A DNA stretch of 64,000 nucleotides, taken from the NCBI GenBank assembly GCA_965228615.1, contig CBDDHT010000003.1, positions 620,001 to 684,000 of the forward strand, given 5' to 3'. Source of the DNA: CBDDHT01 sp965228615. GTDB taxonomy: Bacteria; Pseudomonadota; Alphaproteobacteria; Rhizobiales; Methyloligellaceae. A program made the position numbers and the translations under genes. Positions 8,397 to 16,600 of this stretch are shown piece by piece. Positions within the stretch are counted from its first letter, which is position 1; every line of letters starts with the position of its first letter. The notes below the pieces were generated by a model. That model made no database searches and had not been told where the DNA came from. It saw nothing but the letters and a program-made list of their open reading frames with translations.

Positions 8397-8405
8397 AAGT
8401 GTTTG

Positions 8406-9239
8406 CTATTCGCTTTGTTCCGGCTCAATTCCAAGCATCTGATCCATCGACCGCGCCGGTTCCTTGCAACCTGCAACGCCGACAACTTTCGCCGGAACGC
8501 CTGCAACGGTCCGTTCGGCCGGTACGTCTTTGACCACAACGCTGCCCGATGCAACCCGCGAGCAATTTCCGACGGTGATGTTGCCGAGAATCTTGGCACC
8601 TGCGCCGATCATCACGCCGCGCCCGATCTTCGGATGGCGGTCGCCGCTTTCCTTGCCGCTGCCACCCAATGTGACGCCGTGGAGGATCGAGGCGTCGTCG
8701 CCGACTCGCGCCGTCTCGCCAATTACAAGGCCCGTCGCATGATCGATCATGATTCCGCGACCAATCACGGCTGCCGGATGAATATCGACAGCGAATGTGC
8801 GAGACGACATGCTCTGGAGATAGAGCGCCAGTTCGCGCCGCCCACCGTGCCAAAGACTATGGGCGAACCGATGTGTCTGCAGGGCATGAAAGCCCTTGAA
8901 ATAGAGGATCGGATCGATGAACCGATGGCAGGCAGGGTCTCGGTCATACACCGCAGCGAGGTCAGCTCGGATCGCTTCCGCCAACTGCGGATCGGCCCGC
9001 AGGACCTCCGCGAAGGTCTGACGCAGCAATCCAGCATCGACGTCCGTGTGCTCGAGGCGCTGGGACAACCGATGGCTTACGGCCTCCTCCAGCCGCTCAT
9101 GACTGAGAATCGTCGCATAGATGAAGCTGGCGAGCGCCGGCTCCTTGGTTGCAGCGATTTCGGCTTCGGTCTGCACCTGAGCCCAGAGCGGATCACATGT
9201 GTCGAGACTTGGCTGGGCATTCGTACCTGTTTGCGGCAT
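8406..9239 (-). CDS. cysE: serine O-acetyltransferase
   Basis: Makes O-acetylserine from serine and acetyl-CoA, the first committed step of cysteine synthesis. The 277-residue length is typical. The N-terminal helical domain (about 15-140) ends with FKGFHALQTHRFAH; the C-terminal hexapeptide domain has DIHPAAVIGRGIMIDHATG, with the catalytic His-Asp region, and HGVTLGG. The gene is first in a leftward group (cysE, DUF3126, membrane protein, gamma-CA). The 255-nt gap to the divergent crotonase gene should hold its promoter, but no clear element was identified. Confidence 0.96.
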   Translation of the reverse strand: MPQTGTNAQPSLDTCDPLWAQVQTEAEIAATKEPALASFIYATILSHERLEEAVSHRLSQRLEHTDVDAGLLRQTFAEVLRADPQLAEAIRADLAAVYDRDPACHRFIDPILYFKGFHALQTHRFAHSLWHGGRRELALYLQSMSSRTFAVDIHPAAVIGRGIMIDHATGLVIGETARVGDDASILHGVTLGGSGKESGDRHPKIGRGVMIGAGAKILGNITVGNCSRVASGSVVVKDVPAERTVAGVPAKVVGVAGCKEPARSMDQMLGIEPEQSE

Positions 9240-9494
9240 ATCGCCTCCAATCGTCCTTCGGTGCCGGACAACCGGCCCAATGGGCAGTGTTTCGCAGTTG
9301 CGATACTCATATAACTATGGTGGACGCACGTCGAGCACAATGGATGGCCGGCGTTAGCGGCTGAAATCAGGGGTTTTTTTATCGCGCAAGTCGACAAATA
9401 TGGCTGTCATCGGGCGTTGCTGGTGTAGTATCGACGTTGAAATCGAACCACCGCCCCCCTTCCCTGACCTCCTTCACATGACTCGGAAAGTGCT

Positions 9495-10298
9495 GTGACT
9501 GTGACAACTGACCCAAAACCTCCCTGTATCAGAGCGCATAGCGAAGGCCCACTTCGCTGGATCATCTTCGACAATCCGCGCCGGATGAATGCCTTGAACC
9601 TCGATATGTGGGCCGCAATTCCGAATCTTATCGCCGAAGCGGTCGCTGACGACGATGTCCGGGTGGTGATCCTTCGCGGTGCCGGGGACCGGGCGTTCTC
9701 GGCCGGTGCCGACATCTCGGAATTCGATCAAGTGCGATCGGGGGAAAAGGCCAAGCATTACGACGCGGTCAATCATGCGGCGTTCGAGGCCATCGCCAAT
9801 TGCCCCAAACCAACAATCGCCATGGTTCAAGGCTTCTGTCTCGGGGGCGGCCTGTTGCTTGCGCTTTCGTGCGATCTGAGATTGGCCTCGGAAGGTTCAA
9901 GTTTTGCGATTCCCATGGCCAAGCTCGGAGTCGGCTACGATGCGCGATGGATACGCCCGGTCTTTAGGTCTGCCTCTGCGGCGAGCGCCAAAGAGATCCT
10001 TTTCACGGGGCGGCGTTTTAGCCATGACGAAGCGATGGCGATGGGCCTGCTCAATTCGGTGCATGTCCCGAGCGACATCGAAACTCAAACACAGGCGCTT
10101 GCACAGGAGATCGCCGAAAACGCTCCACTGTCGCTACGGGTCGCCAAGGCGACCGTGGATGAGTTTTCGCGCGCACCGGAAAACCCGGACCTCACCATGC
10201 TCGATGCCATGATCGACGCCTGTATAAAGAGCGACGACTACCAGGAAGGTCGCAACGCTTTCATGGAAAAACGCAAACCGCAGTTCCGCGGGCGGTAG
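9495..10298 (+). CDS. crotonase-fold protein lacking both hydratase glutamates
   Basis: A 267-residue enoyl-CoA hydratase/isomerase family protein. The oxyanion-hole elements are intact (AFSAGADISEF 68-77 and CLGGGLLLALSCDLRLAS). The two catalytic glutamates of true enoyl-CoA hydratases are absent: the CELA position is Leu121-Leu122, and the Glu of the usual PE motif is Met141 (AIPMAKLGVG). It therefore probably catalyses another CoA-thioester reaction, or hydratase annotation is wrong. The start is GTG at 9495, with GGAAAG upstream; a second GTG lies six bases later. Monocistronic, convergent with the hydrolase gene. Confidence 0.88.
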   Translation: MTVTTDPKPPCIRAHSEGPLRWIIFDNPRRMNALNLDMWAAIPNLIAEAVADDDVRVVILRGAGDRAFSAGADISEFDQVRSGEKAKHYDAVNHAAFEAIANCPKPTIAMVQGFCLGGGLLLALSCDLRLASEGSSFAIPMAKLGVGYDARWIRPVFRSASAASAKEILFTGRRFSHDEAMAMGLLNSVHVPSDIETQTQALAQEIAENAPLSLRVAKATVDEFSRAPENPDLTMLDAMIDACIKSDDYQEGRNAFMEKRKPQFRGR

Positions 10299-10353
10299 AC
10301 CTTCGGGAATTGAACACCGCAGTTCGCATGCGATCTTTCGTCAATCCAGACTG

Positions 10354-10371
10354 CTCCGGCCTCAGCCGGAG
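10354..10371. terminator. hairpin between convergent genes
   Basis: CTCCGGC (10354-10360) and GCCGGAG (10365-10371) form a 7-bp stem with a CTCA loop between the convergent crotonase and hydrolase genes. No T-run follows on either strand, so its strength as a terminator is doubtful. Confidence 0.4.
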
Positions 10372-10413
10372 AATTAAGCCGTCCGAGGCAATCTCGTCCA
10401 GGACCCAATCAAT

Positions 10414-11166
10414 TCAAGGTCTGCGCTTAAGAAACGCCAGCACACCGTCCTTATACTGGCTGTCGCCGACAGCCTTCATATGATCGCGCCCTTCAATTTC
10501 GAGGGCGTCGGCACCGGGGATGAGGGCGGCAAGATCGGTGGCCGACCCGCCAATCACATCCTTTGTGCCGACAGCGACCAGAACGGGTACGCTGATGCGA
10601 CCCACATCCTCCGGCGTGATTTTTTCACGCGATGACCGGATGCAGGCAGCCAATGCCTTGAGATCACTGCCAGTCGATTCGGCAAAGGCGCGGAAAGTTC
10701 TTGCTGTTTCGTTCGTGACCTCATCCATGCTTTCGGCCTCAAGGGCTCGGGCGATCGGTCCCGTGCCGCCAACACCGCGCACCATGTTGTAGCCGAGGCC
10801 GGCGAAAACGGCGCTGCGGACCCGTTCCGGATTCTTCAGCGACAGGAAGGCCGAGATCCGAGCGCCCATGGAATAACCCATTACATCGGCCCGTTCGAGA
10901 CCGAGATGATCCAGCAGGCGGCGCGCGTCATCCGCCATGAGTGGCGCGCCATAGGCTTCGACATCATGGGGTTTCCCGCTCGCCCCATGACCGCGATTGT
11001 CCATCGCGATGACGCGGTATCCGGCACTGTTCAAGGTCGAAACCCAGCGTGTCGACACCCAATTGACCTCGACATTCGATGCGAAGCCGTGAATGAGAAG
11101 GATGGGTTCCCCCTCCCCCTCGTCAATATAGGCGATCTCGACGCCATCTGAATTGAAGCTGCTCAT
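10414..11166 (-). CDS. alpha/beta-fold hydrolase
   Basis: A 250-residue single-domain alpha/beta hydrolase. Nucleophile Ser in GYSMG (about 98), acid Asp in VGTKDV and His in GRDHMKAV make a complete triad. The oxyanion motif is LIHGFAS. No signal peptide, so cytoplasmic. AAGGAG lies 8 nt before the ATG. Divergent from the zinc-finger/monooxygenase pair. Substrate cannot be predicted. Confidence 0.92.
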   Translation of the reverse strand: MSSFNSDGVEIAYIDEGEGEPILLIHGFASNVEVNWVSTRWVSTLNSAGYRVIAMDNRGHGASGKPHDVEAYGAPLMADDARRLLDHLGLERADVMGYSMGARISAFLSLKNPERVRSAVFAGLGYNMVRGVGGTGPIARALEAESMDEVTNETARTFRAFAESTGSDLKALAACIRSSREKITPEDVGRISVPVLVAVGTKDVIGGSATDLAALIPGADALEIEGRDHMKAVGDSQYKDGVLAFLKRRP

Positions 11167-11252
11167 TGCGCGACTCCTTACCCCTATGCAGAGATCGAGG
11201 CAACGCGTATCGTGGCCGCGGAATCGGGAATAAGCTGGAGTCTTATCGAGCC

Positions 11253-11495
11253 ATGGCAGATCCGGTCGTACACCATTTCTGCAACGATGCGGGCGTGGAG
11301 CGCATTCGCATCGGCGTGCGGGAATTCAAATGCATGGGCGCCCGTGCGCCTTTCGATCACCCGCACATTTTCCTGGATATGGGGACGGACGAACAAATCA
11401 TCTGTCCATATTGCTCCACGCTTTATGTCTTCGACGGGAAGATCGGTACGTTCGGCTCGGATCCCGTTGGTTGCATCGTTGACGATGCCGCTTGA
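11253..11495 (+). CDS. zinc-finger domain protein (zf-CHCC type)
   Basis: An 80-residue protein matching the CHCC zinc-finger family related to mitochondrial NDUFS6: Cys in EFKCMG, His in DHPHIFLDM and the pair CPYC in IICPYCSTLYVF. The frame opens at 11166, but MADPVVHHF at 11253 matches the usual start of this family in alphaproteobacteria. It is followed 12 nt later by the FAD monooxygenase, so the two are probably co-transcribed. Function unknown; a role with respiratory complex I has been proposed for relatives only. Confidence 0.85.
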   Translation: MADPVVHHFCNDAGVERIRIGVREFKCMGARAPFDHPHIFLDMGTDEQIICPYCSTLYVFDGKIGTFGSDPVGCIVDDAA

Positions 11496-11507
11496 TCCAA
11501 CCCCGCT

Positions 11508-12695
11508 ATGAGCGGGCATGACAGAGACACGACGGTTCTGATTGCCGGCGGCGGCATTGGCGGGCTTGCAGCGTCTATCGCACTGGCGCGCCAGGGGATT
11601 GCCTCACATATTCTGGAACGCGATTCGACCTTCTCCGAAGCCGGTGCCGGAATCCAGATCGGCCCGAATGTCATGCGAGTGCTGAACGCGCTGGGTGCGA
11701 GCAAGCATCTCGCGCCTCATCTGGCCTTTCCGGACGCTATTCGCATTTTCGACGGGCGAACAGGACGCCCTCTGACTGAAATGCCATTGGGGCCGATCGC
11801 AGAAGCCCGCTACGGCGCTCCATACGCCACGGCCCACCGGGCCGACCTGCAAGCCGCCCTTGTCGAAACGGCACGCGAGTGCCCCGACATTGACATCAGT
11901 ATGGATTTCGAACTGTCTCGTTTCGTCGAGGAGGACGACCGCGTCACGGCACATACGGTTAGCGACAATAGGGCGGAGGGTTCACTCCTTGTCGCGGCCG
12001 ACGGGATCTCATCGCGCATCAGAGCCCAGCTCGATTCCAATGCCAAATTACAGTTCTGCGAACGCACCGCCTGGCGAACACTGATCGATAGGGACGATGC
12101 GCCTGCCGTATTGCGTGAGAACCAGGTCGGACTCTGGCTGGGTCCGGAGGCCCATCTCGTCCACTATCCCGTGCGCGGCGGCACGGCAATCAATCTCGTC
12201 GCGGTCATCGAAGACGGCTGGGACAAGGAAGGATGGAACACGCGGGCTGATCCGACGAATCTTAAGCCGCATTTCTCTCGCTGGTGTGGCGAGGCTCAAG
12301 CACTGCTTAAAGCCGGCCCGACATGGCGCAAATGGGCCTTGTTCGCGCTTCCCAATCTGGAACGCTGGCACGGAAATCGAACCGTTCTACTGGGCGACGC
12401 CGCTCATCCGGTCCTGCCGTTTCTTGCCCAGGGTGCCGGACTTGCCATCGAAGATGCGCTATCGCTTGCGAGAGAACTCGCTGCGACCGGAACAGACCAT
12501 CCATCCCCGGCATTTGAGAATTATGTCAAAGCCAGGCGGCCTCGTGCGACGCGCCTGCAGACGGAGTCGCGGCGCATGGGGGCCATCTACCATCATGGCG
12601 GCGCTATGGGCCAGGCGCGAAACGTTGCGCTCCGCCTGAGTAGACCGGAACAAAATCTCGCGCGCTTCGACTGGCTCTATCAGTTTGAAGTCTGA
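11508..12695 (+). CDS. FAD-dependent monooxygenase (salicylate-hydroxylase-like)
   Basis: A 395-residue class A flavoprotein monooxygenase. The FAD-binding GxGxxG is in VLIAGGGIGGLAAS (10-23), the DG motif in VAADGISSRIR (about 163-173) and the GD motif in LLGDAAHPVLPFLAQGA (about 296-312). Such enzymes hydroxylate aromatic or ubiquinone-type substrates with NAD(P)H and O2. The sequence resembles the salicylate/6-hydroxynicotinate group more than UbiH. The substrate is not predictable, and no aromatic degradation genes are nearby. The 3' end overlaps the convergent lipoprotein gene by 16 nt. Confidence 0.9.
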   Translation: MSGHDRDTTVLIAGGGIGGLAASIALARQGIASHILERDSTFSEAGAGIQIGPNVMRVLNALGASKHLAPHLAFPDAIRIFDGRTGRPLTEMPLGPIAEARYGAPYATAHRADLQAALVETARECPDIDISMDFELSRFVEEDDRVTAHTVSDNRAEGSLLVAADGISSRIRAQLDSNAKLQFCERTAWRTLIDRDDAPAVLRENQVGLWLGPEAHLVHYPVRGGTAINLVAVIEDGWDKEGWNTRADPTNLKPHFSRWCGEAQALLKAGPTWRKWALFALPNLERWHGNRTVLLGDAAHPVLPFLAQGAGLAIEDALSLARELAATGTDHPSPAFENYVKARRPRATRLQTESRRMGAIYHHGGAMGQARNVALRLSRPEQNLARFDWLYQFEV

Positions 12696-13306
12696 GCCGG
12701 CGAGACTGCCCGAGCCTCGATCAGTGTTTCGGCACGATCGTCTGCGGTTGGGGAGGCATCCGGTTCAAGCATGGCATTGCGCGGATATCCGTTTGTCACG
12801 AATTTCAGACGCACCCGGCGCACCGGCGCACCGCCTCCACCTGTCGATACGATGAGGTCTCGCCAGCCGTTACTCGAAATATCGGCAACACGAACCGGGC
12901 CGCGTACCCTCACTGTGCGAAAGCTCGGGCGATAGCCATGCTCGCCCGCGACAAACACGGCCATGGAGCAGCCAGTTTTTACGCACCAGTCCTTGCCACC
13001 GAACAGCACCAGCGCCTCGGTCTTCCCGTTCCCGTTCAAGTCAGCACCGACAAGTTGATAGGCGCCAGGCGCCCGCTTCTTGTTGATCCGATACCGCTCG
13101 ATTGCCTGGCGCAGGTCCGCTTCGTCGAGATTCCGGCGTACAGAGGCAGCCGCACCAGGCCCTCCGTTACGTGTAAGCTGCACGGGAGCTGCGCGGTCCG
13201 TCGTATCGGCTCCCGGATTCACACCGCCACTGCGGCAGCCACTGAGGCTCCCTGCAACGACAAGCACCGCCACCATTGTGGATTTGCAGCGAGTCATCAC
13301 TGTCAT
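12680..13306 (-). CDS. putative lipoprotein with FG-GAP/VCBS-like segment
   Basis: The N-terminus is a lipoprotein signal: hydrophobic residues 11-20, then the lipobox LSGC (Cys24 counted from ATG 13306). A TTG 18 nt upstream is less likely as start. The mature part contains ADLNGNGKTEALVLFGG, resembling a calcium-binding FG-GAP/VCBS loop, and a Cys pair in DWCVKTGC. Probably anchored in the outer or inner membrane facing the periplasm. Function unknown. It overlaps the end of the convergent monooxygenase gene. Confidence 0.75.
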   Translation of the reverse strand: MTVMTRCKSTMVAVLVVAGSLSGCRSGGVNPGADTTDRAAPVQLTRNGGPGAAASVRRNLDEADLRQAIERYRINKKRAPGAYQLVGADLNGNGKTEALVLFGGKDWCVKTGCSMAVFVAGEHGYRPSFRTVRVRGPVRVADISSNGWRDLIVSTGGGGAPVRRVRLKFVTNGYPRNAMLEPDASPTADDRAETLIEARAVSPAQTSN

Positions 13307-13394
13307 GTGCGAGTTCTTGCGCAACCCATGCCAATCAAAAAATCAGATAGCGCGGATATTGAGCCATTTTTGCGGCGCCGCCAAGGGAAGACAC

Positions 13395-13481
13395 TGGTGC
13401 GGACGGCGGGACTCGAACCCGCACGAGGTTACCCTCTCAGGATTTTAAGTCCTGTGTGTCTACCAATTCCACCACGTCCGC
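13395..13481 (-). tRNA. tRNA-Leu (anticodon UAA)
   Basis: On the minus strand the sequence starts GCGGACG and ends CGTCCGC-A-CCA, giving a 7-bp acceptor stem with encoded CCA. The anticodon stem is CAGGA/TCCTG with loop CTTAAAA, so the anticodon is UAA. A long variable arm (GAGG...CCTC) and the TPsiC motif GGTTCGAGTCC mark a class II leucine tRNA. 87 nt including CCA. Confidence 0.97.
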
Positions 13482-13656
13482 GTTGGGCAGCTATATGCGC
13501 CGACAGCACACGCATTGCAATCATGCTGCCCAACTATCGGCGCACCGCAAACGGACAATCTGTCACGCAAGCGTGTCCTGAACCAGACTTTCGCCGAGCG
13601 AAGATAAGCACTAAGTCAATGGGTGGAATATATTGCTCAACCTGAAGAGGCTCGAT

Positions 13657-13962
13657 ATGCGAGCGATGAACACCGCACAGACTATCCTCGCCGCCATGGT
13701 GGGTCTTGGCGTTCTGATATGGACAATAGCGCCAGCCGACGCCGCAAAGAATCGCCATGGGAAACAGCCCTACCGTTCGATCACGGTCGAAAGCAACTAC
13801 ACGTCGGATCGCGTGACGGGATACGTGCGCCAGGGACGCCGCGGACCGGAAGTCCAGTTGCCGAGCGGTGCATGGATACCCTGCAATCTCGGCTGTGCGA
13901 ACACGTTGCGCTCGCAGACGATCGACTTCTATCATTGGATCGATGAGAACAGCCGCGATTGA
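13657..13962 (+). CDS. small secreted protein
   Basis: A 101-residue protein with a clear signal peptide: hydrophobic stretch TILAAMVGLGVLIWTIAPADA and probable cleavage after ADA. The mature part is basic with two cysteines (IPCNLGC) that may form a disulfide. The ATG at 13657 is preferred because GAAGAGG lies 6 nt upstream; the frame is open from a TTG at 13633. No known domain. Monocistronic between the tRNA and the convergent GGDEF-EAL gene. Confidence 0.7.
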   Translation: MRAMNTAQTILAAMVGLGVLIWTIAPADAAKNRHGKQPYRSITVESNYTSDRVTGYVRQGRRGPEVQLPSGAWIPCNLGCANTLRSQTIDFYHWIDENSRD

Positions 13963-14003
13963 CGGGCGCGTTGTCAAAGACTTAGAAGCCCTGAAGTCAT
14001 CCC

Positions 14004-15986
14004 TTAGCTGCTGAGGGCCTTCGGCGACGTATTGTTCACGACCACGAAGGGCTTTTGAACGATTTCGGCACGGGGGCGGCCACAGTAATATCCTTGAACT
14101 TCATCGCAACCGAAGGCCTTGAGATATTCGAGCTGTTCGGCAGTCTCGACGCCTTCCGCCGTAATTGTCAGATCCAGCGAATGGCCGAGCCCGATAATCG
14201 TACTGACGATGGTGTTTTTCTGCGAATCGGAGCCGAGTTCGCGCATGAAGGAGCGATCGATCTTGATCTTGGTAACCGGCAGGCGCGTCAGATAGTTCAG
14301 GCTTGAATAACCTGTTCCGAAATCGTCCATGGCCAGAGAGACACCGAGATTGTCGAGAGCTTCAATCTGGGCGACGATGTCTTCCGAGTTCGCCAGGAGC
14401 ACACCTTCTGTAACCTCCAGTTCCAGTCGATGGGCGGGAAACCCTGTCTCCTGCAGGATCGCCGCGACGCAACCGGGAACGTTCTGGCTCTTGAACTGCA
14501 ATGGGGAAAGATTGACAGCCAGTCGGACATGGTCCGGCCAGCCGACCGCATAGTCGCAAGCCGTCCGCAACACCCATTCACTCAACTCGGCAATCAGACC
14601 GGCCTGCTCGGCAACGGGAATAAAGACGCCGGGTGAAACGTCCCCGCGCTCGGGGTGCTGCCAGCGCGCCAGTGCTTCATAGCCATTGATATTACCGCTC
14701 TGAACGTCGAACAGAGGCTGATAGTGCAGATGAAGTTCGTCACGGTTGAGCGCACCGCGCAGATCCTTCTGCAGCTGGCGCTCGGCCTGCAACGCTTCGT
14801 CCATTTCCGCCTCAAAGAAGCAAAAGCCATTGCGGCCATTGTGCTTGGCACGATAGAGCGCAATGTCAGCTTGACTGAGGAGAATGGCAGGCTCGTCCAC
14901 GTCTTCGGGCCCAAAGGCAATACCGATACTGGCTGACGTGTGAACATCCTGTCCATCGATACAATAGGGTGTGGAAAGAGACTCGCAGAGCCGCTCGGCA
15001 AGGGCCGCTGCATGGTCGGGGGCCGCGAACTCTTCCGCTACGATGGCAAACTCGTCACCGCCAAGACGCGCGACCACATCGATTGAACGCACCACACTTT
15101 TGATCCGGGCTGCAACTTCTGCCAGGAGTGCATCGCCGGCAGGATGCCCGTGGGTATCGTTCACATCTTTGAACCGGTCGAGATCGAGACAGAGCACGGC
15201 CATATAGTCGCCCCGCCTTCTTGCGCGCGCGAGAGCGAGTTGCAGGCGGTCCTGCAACTGGTTGCGGTTGGCAAGGCCTGTCAGCGGATCATGCAAAGCA
15301 AGGTACCGAAGTTGCTCCTCGGCTGTCTGGCGCTCGCGAATACGGCGCGATGCGACCGCGGCCGGTACCACGAAACCGAGAACCATCAGGAGTGTCGTTA
15401 CCAGAGACGATCGGGTGAGCGCATCCTTGGTCATTCGGAATGCTGCAGATTGATCCAGCCGCGTGACATAGACGCGCTGAACTCTCGCCTGCTCGACAAT
15501 GGGGATAATCACATAGAAACGATAGTCGCCAACGTCTTCTCCTCGCCACGCCTTACTGATGTTGAGCAGCTTGGCGCGCCGCTGCACGACGGCCTGGTCG
15601 AATACCGGACCGAAGGCCTCCGATTTTCGGATGACATCGAGTTCCGCCTCGCTGAACGAGGTGCTGCGCGAGATCGGCGCCATCCGTAGGTTTAGAAGCG
15701 CATAGTCGGCACCAAGCGCATTCTTGTTGTTGCCGGTATCCGATCCAAGTGTTTGTAACGCATCGATCTGACCGCTCGACACCCGAGGCGCAACAGCCCC
15801 GTCAGCATCGGACAGTTGCGATTCCAAACCGCGGGTCCAGTCGGTGGCAGCCTGGACGGCATAGCTCTCAAGAGCTTGATCCAAGACGACGCGGCCGGAC
15901 ATGAATCCGGCTGTTATTGTCGCCAGACCCAGCACCAGAAGCCCGACCATCACATAACGGTCTTGTGACGAACTCTCCCGCACCAT
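14004..15986 (-). CDS. membrane GGDEF-EAL cyclic-di-GMP enzyme
   Basis: A 660-residue protein with an N-terminal membrane segment (about 11-33), a periplasmic sensor region of roughly 170 residues, a second membrane segment (about 200-220), then GGDEF and EAL domains. The cyclase signature GGDEF is intact, with an RxxD inhibitory site (RSID) five residues before it. The EAL domain keeps EALARW, LELEVTEG, MDDFGTGYSS, KIDRSF and TAEGVET, so it should be an active phosphodiesterase too. ATG 15986 begins MVRESSSQD; longer starts (in-frame ATG 39 nt upstream, TTG at 16121) exist. A plausible controller of the motile/sessile switch near the flagellar island. Confidence 0.93.
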   Translation of the reverse strand: MVRESSSQDRYVMVGLLVLGLATITAGFMSGRVVLDQALESYAVQAATDWTRGLESQLSDADGAVAPRVSSGQIDALQTLGSDTGNNKNALGADYALLNLRMAPISRSTSFSEAELDVIRKSEAFGPVFDQAVVQRRAKLLNISKAWRGEDVGDYRFYVIIPIVEQARVQRVYVTRLDQSAAFRMTKDALTRSSLVTTLLMVLGFVVPAAVASRRIRERQTAEEQLRYLALHDPLTGLANRNQLQDRLQLALARARRRGDYMAVLCLDLDRFKDVNDTHGHPAGDALLAEVAARIKSVVRSIDVVARLGGDEFAIVAEEFAAPDHAAALAERLCESLSTPYCIDGQDVHTSASIGIAFGPEDVDEPAILLSQADIALYRAKHNGRNGFCFFEAEMDEALQAERQLQKDLRGALNRDELHLHYQPLFDVQSGNINGYEALARWQHPERGDVSPGVFIPVAEQAGLIAELSEWVLRTACDYAVGWPDHVRLAVNLSPLQFKSQNVPGCVAAILQETGFPAHRLELEVTEGVLLANSEDIVAQIEALDNLGVSLAMDDFGTGYSSLNYLTRLPVTKIKIDRSFMRELGSDSQKNTIVSTIIGLGHSLDLTITAEGVETAEQLEYLKAFGCDEVQGYYCGRPRAEIVQKPFVVVNNTSPKALSS

Positions 15987-16165
15987 GATTTCGCAATCCC
16001 ATTCGATGACAATGGGCGACACCATAAGGGCGGGATCGAAAGATACCGTTAGATCGAATGCTCCAATTTTATGCGAATATATATCGGATGCTGCACTCTT
16101 CCCCGCAGAACGGACGTTCAACCGTATCCCCTGCTATGGCCGGATTCGATGGCCGATTCTCCTTT

Positions 16166-16528
16166 CTAGTCCTGGTTCAGCCCCAGTTCGCGCTGCCTCT
16201 TTTTGGTAAGGCCCAGGGAGACAATCCGATGGGATTCCCGAAGGTATAGTTTCAAATCTTCGTCCGAGAGGCCCGGGCGGTCGTAGTGCTGGATCCATTT
16301 CATCCCGCGCGATGCGAGATAGGGCGCCGGGCGCAGGCCCGGTTCCTTCTGCAGCATTTGGAACGCGATGTCGGAGGTCTTGAAGGTAAAGGCCGGCTCT
16401 TCATTGGCCCAGCCGCCAATGGCAAACACTTTTCCGCCCACTTTCCAAACGTCGGAATTTCCCCATTGCACGACATGAGTGGTTGCCGGCAACGCGGCGC
16501 AGAATGCATTGAATTCGTCATATGTCAT
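16166..16528 (-). CDS. MmcQ/YjbR family protein
   Basis: A 120-residue protein of the MmcQ/YjbR (CyaY-like fold) family: MTYDEFNAFCAALP at the start, VWKVGGKVFAIGGW, then FTFKTSDIAFQML and the conserved KWIQHYD. The fold resembles a DNA-binding helix pair, but the molecular role is unknown. It lies 72 nt downstream of aspS on the same strand and may share its transcript. Confidence 0.88.
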   Translation of the reverse strand: MTYDEFNAFCAALPATTHVVQWGNSDVWKVGGKVFAIGGWANEEPAFTFKTSDIAFQMLQKEPGLRPAPYLASRGMKWIQHYDRPGLSDEDLKLYLRESHRIVSLGLTKKRQRELGLNQD

Positions 16529-16600
16529 TGCGTGGCCTGCGCGCCAAAACCCCTCCGGTCGGGACGATCAGCTCGCATATGAACGAACCGACGGCCGGTC

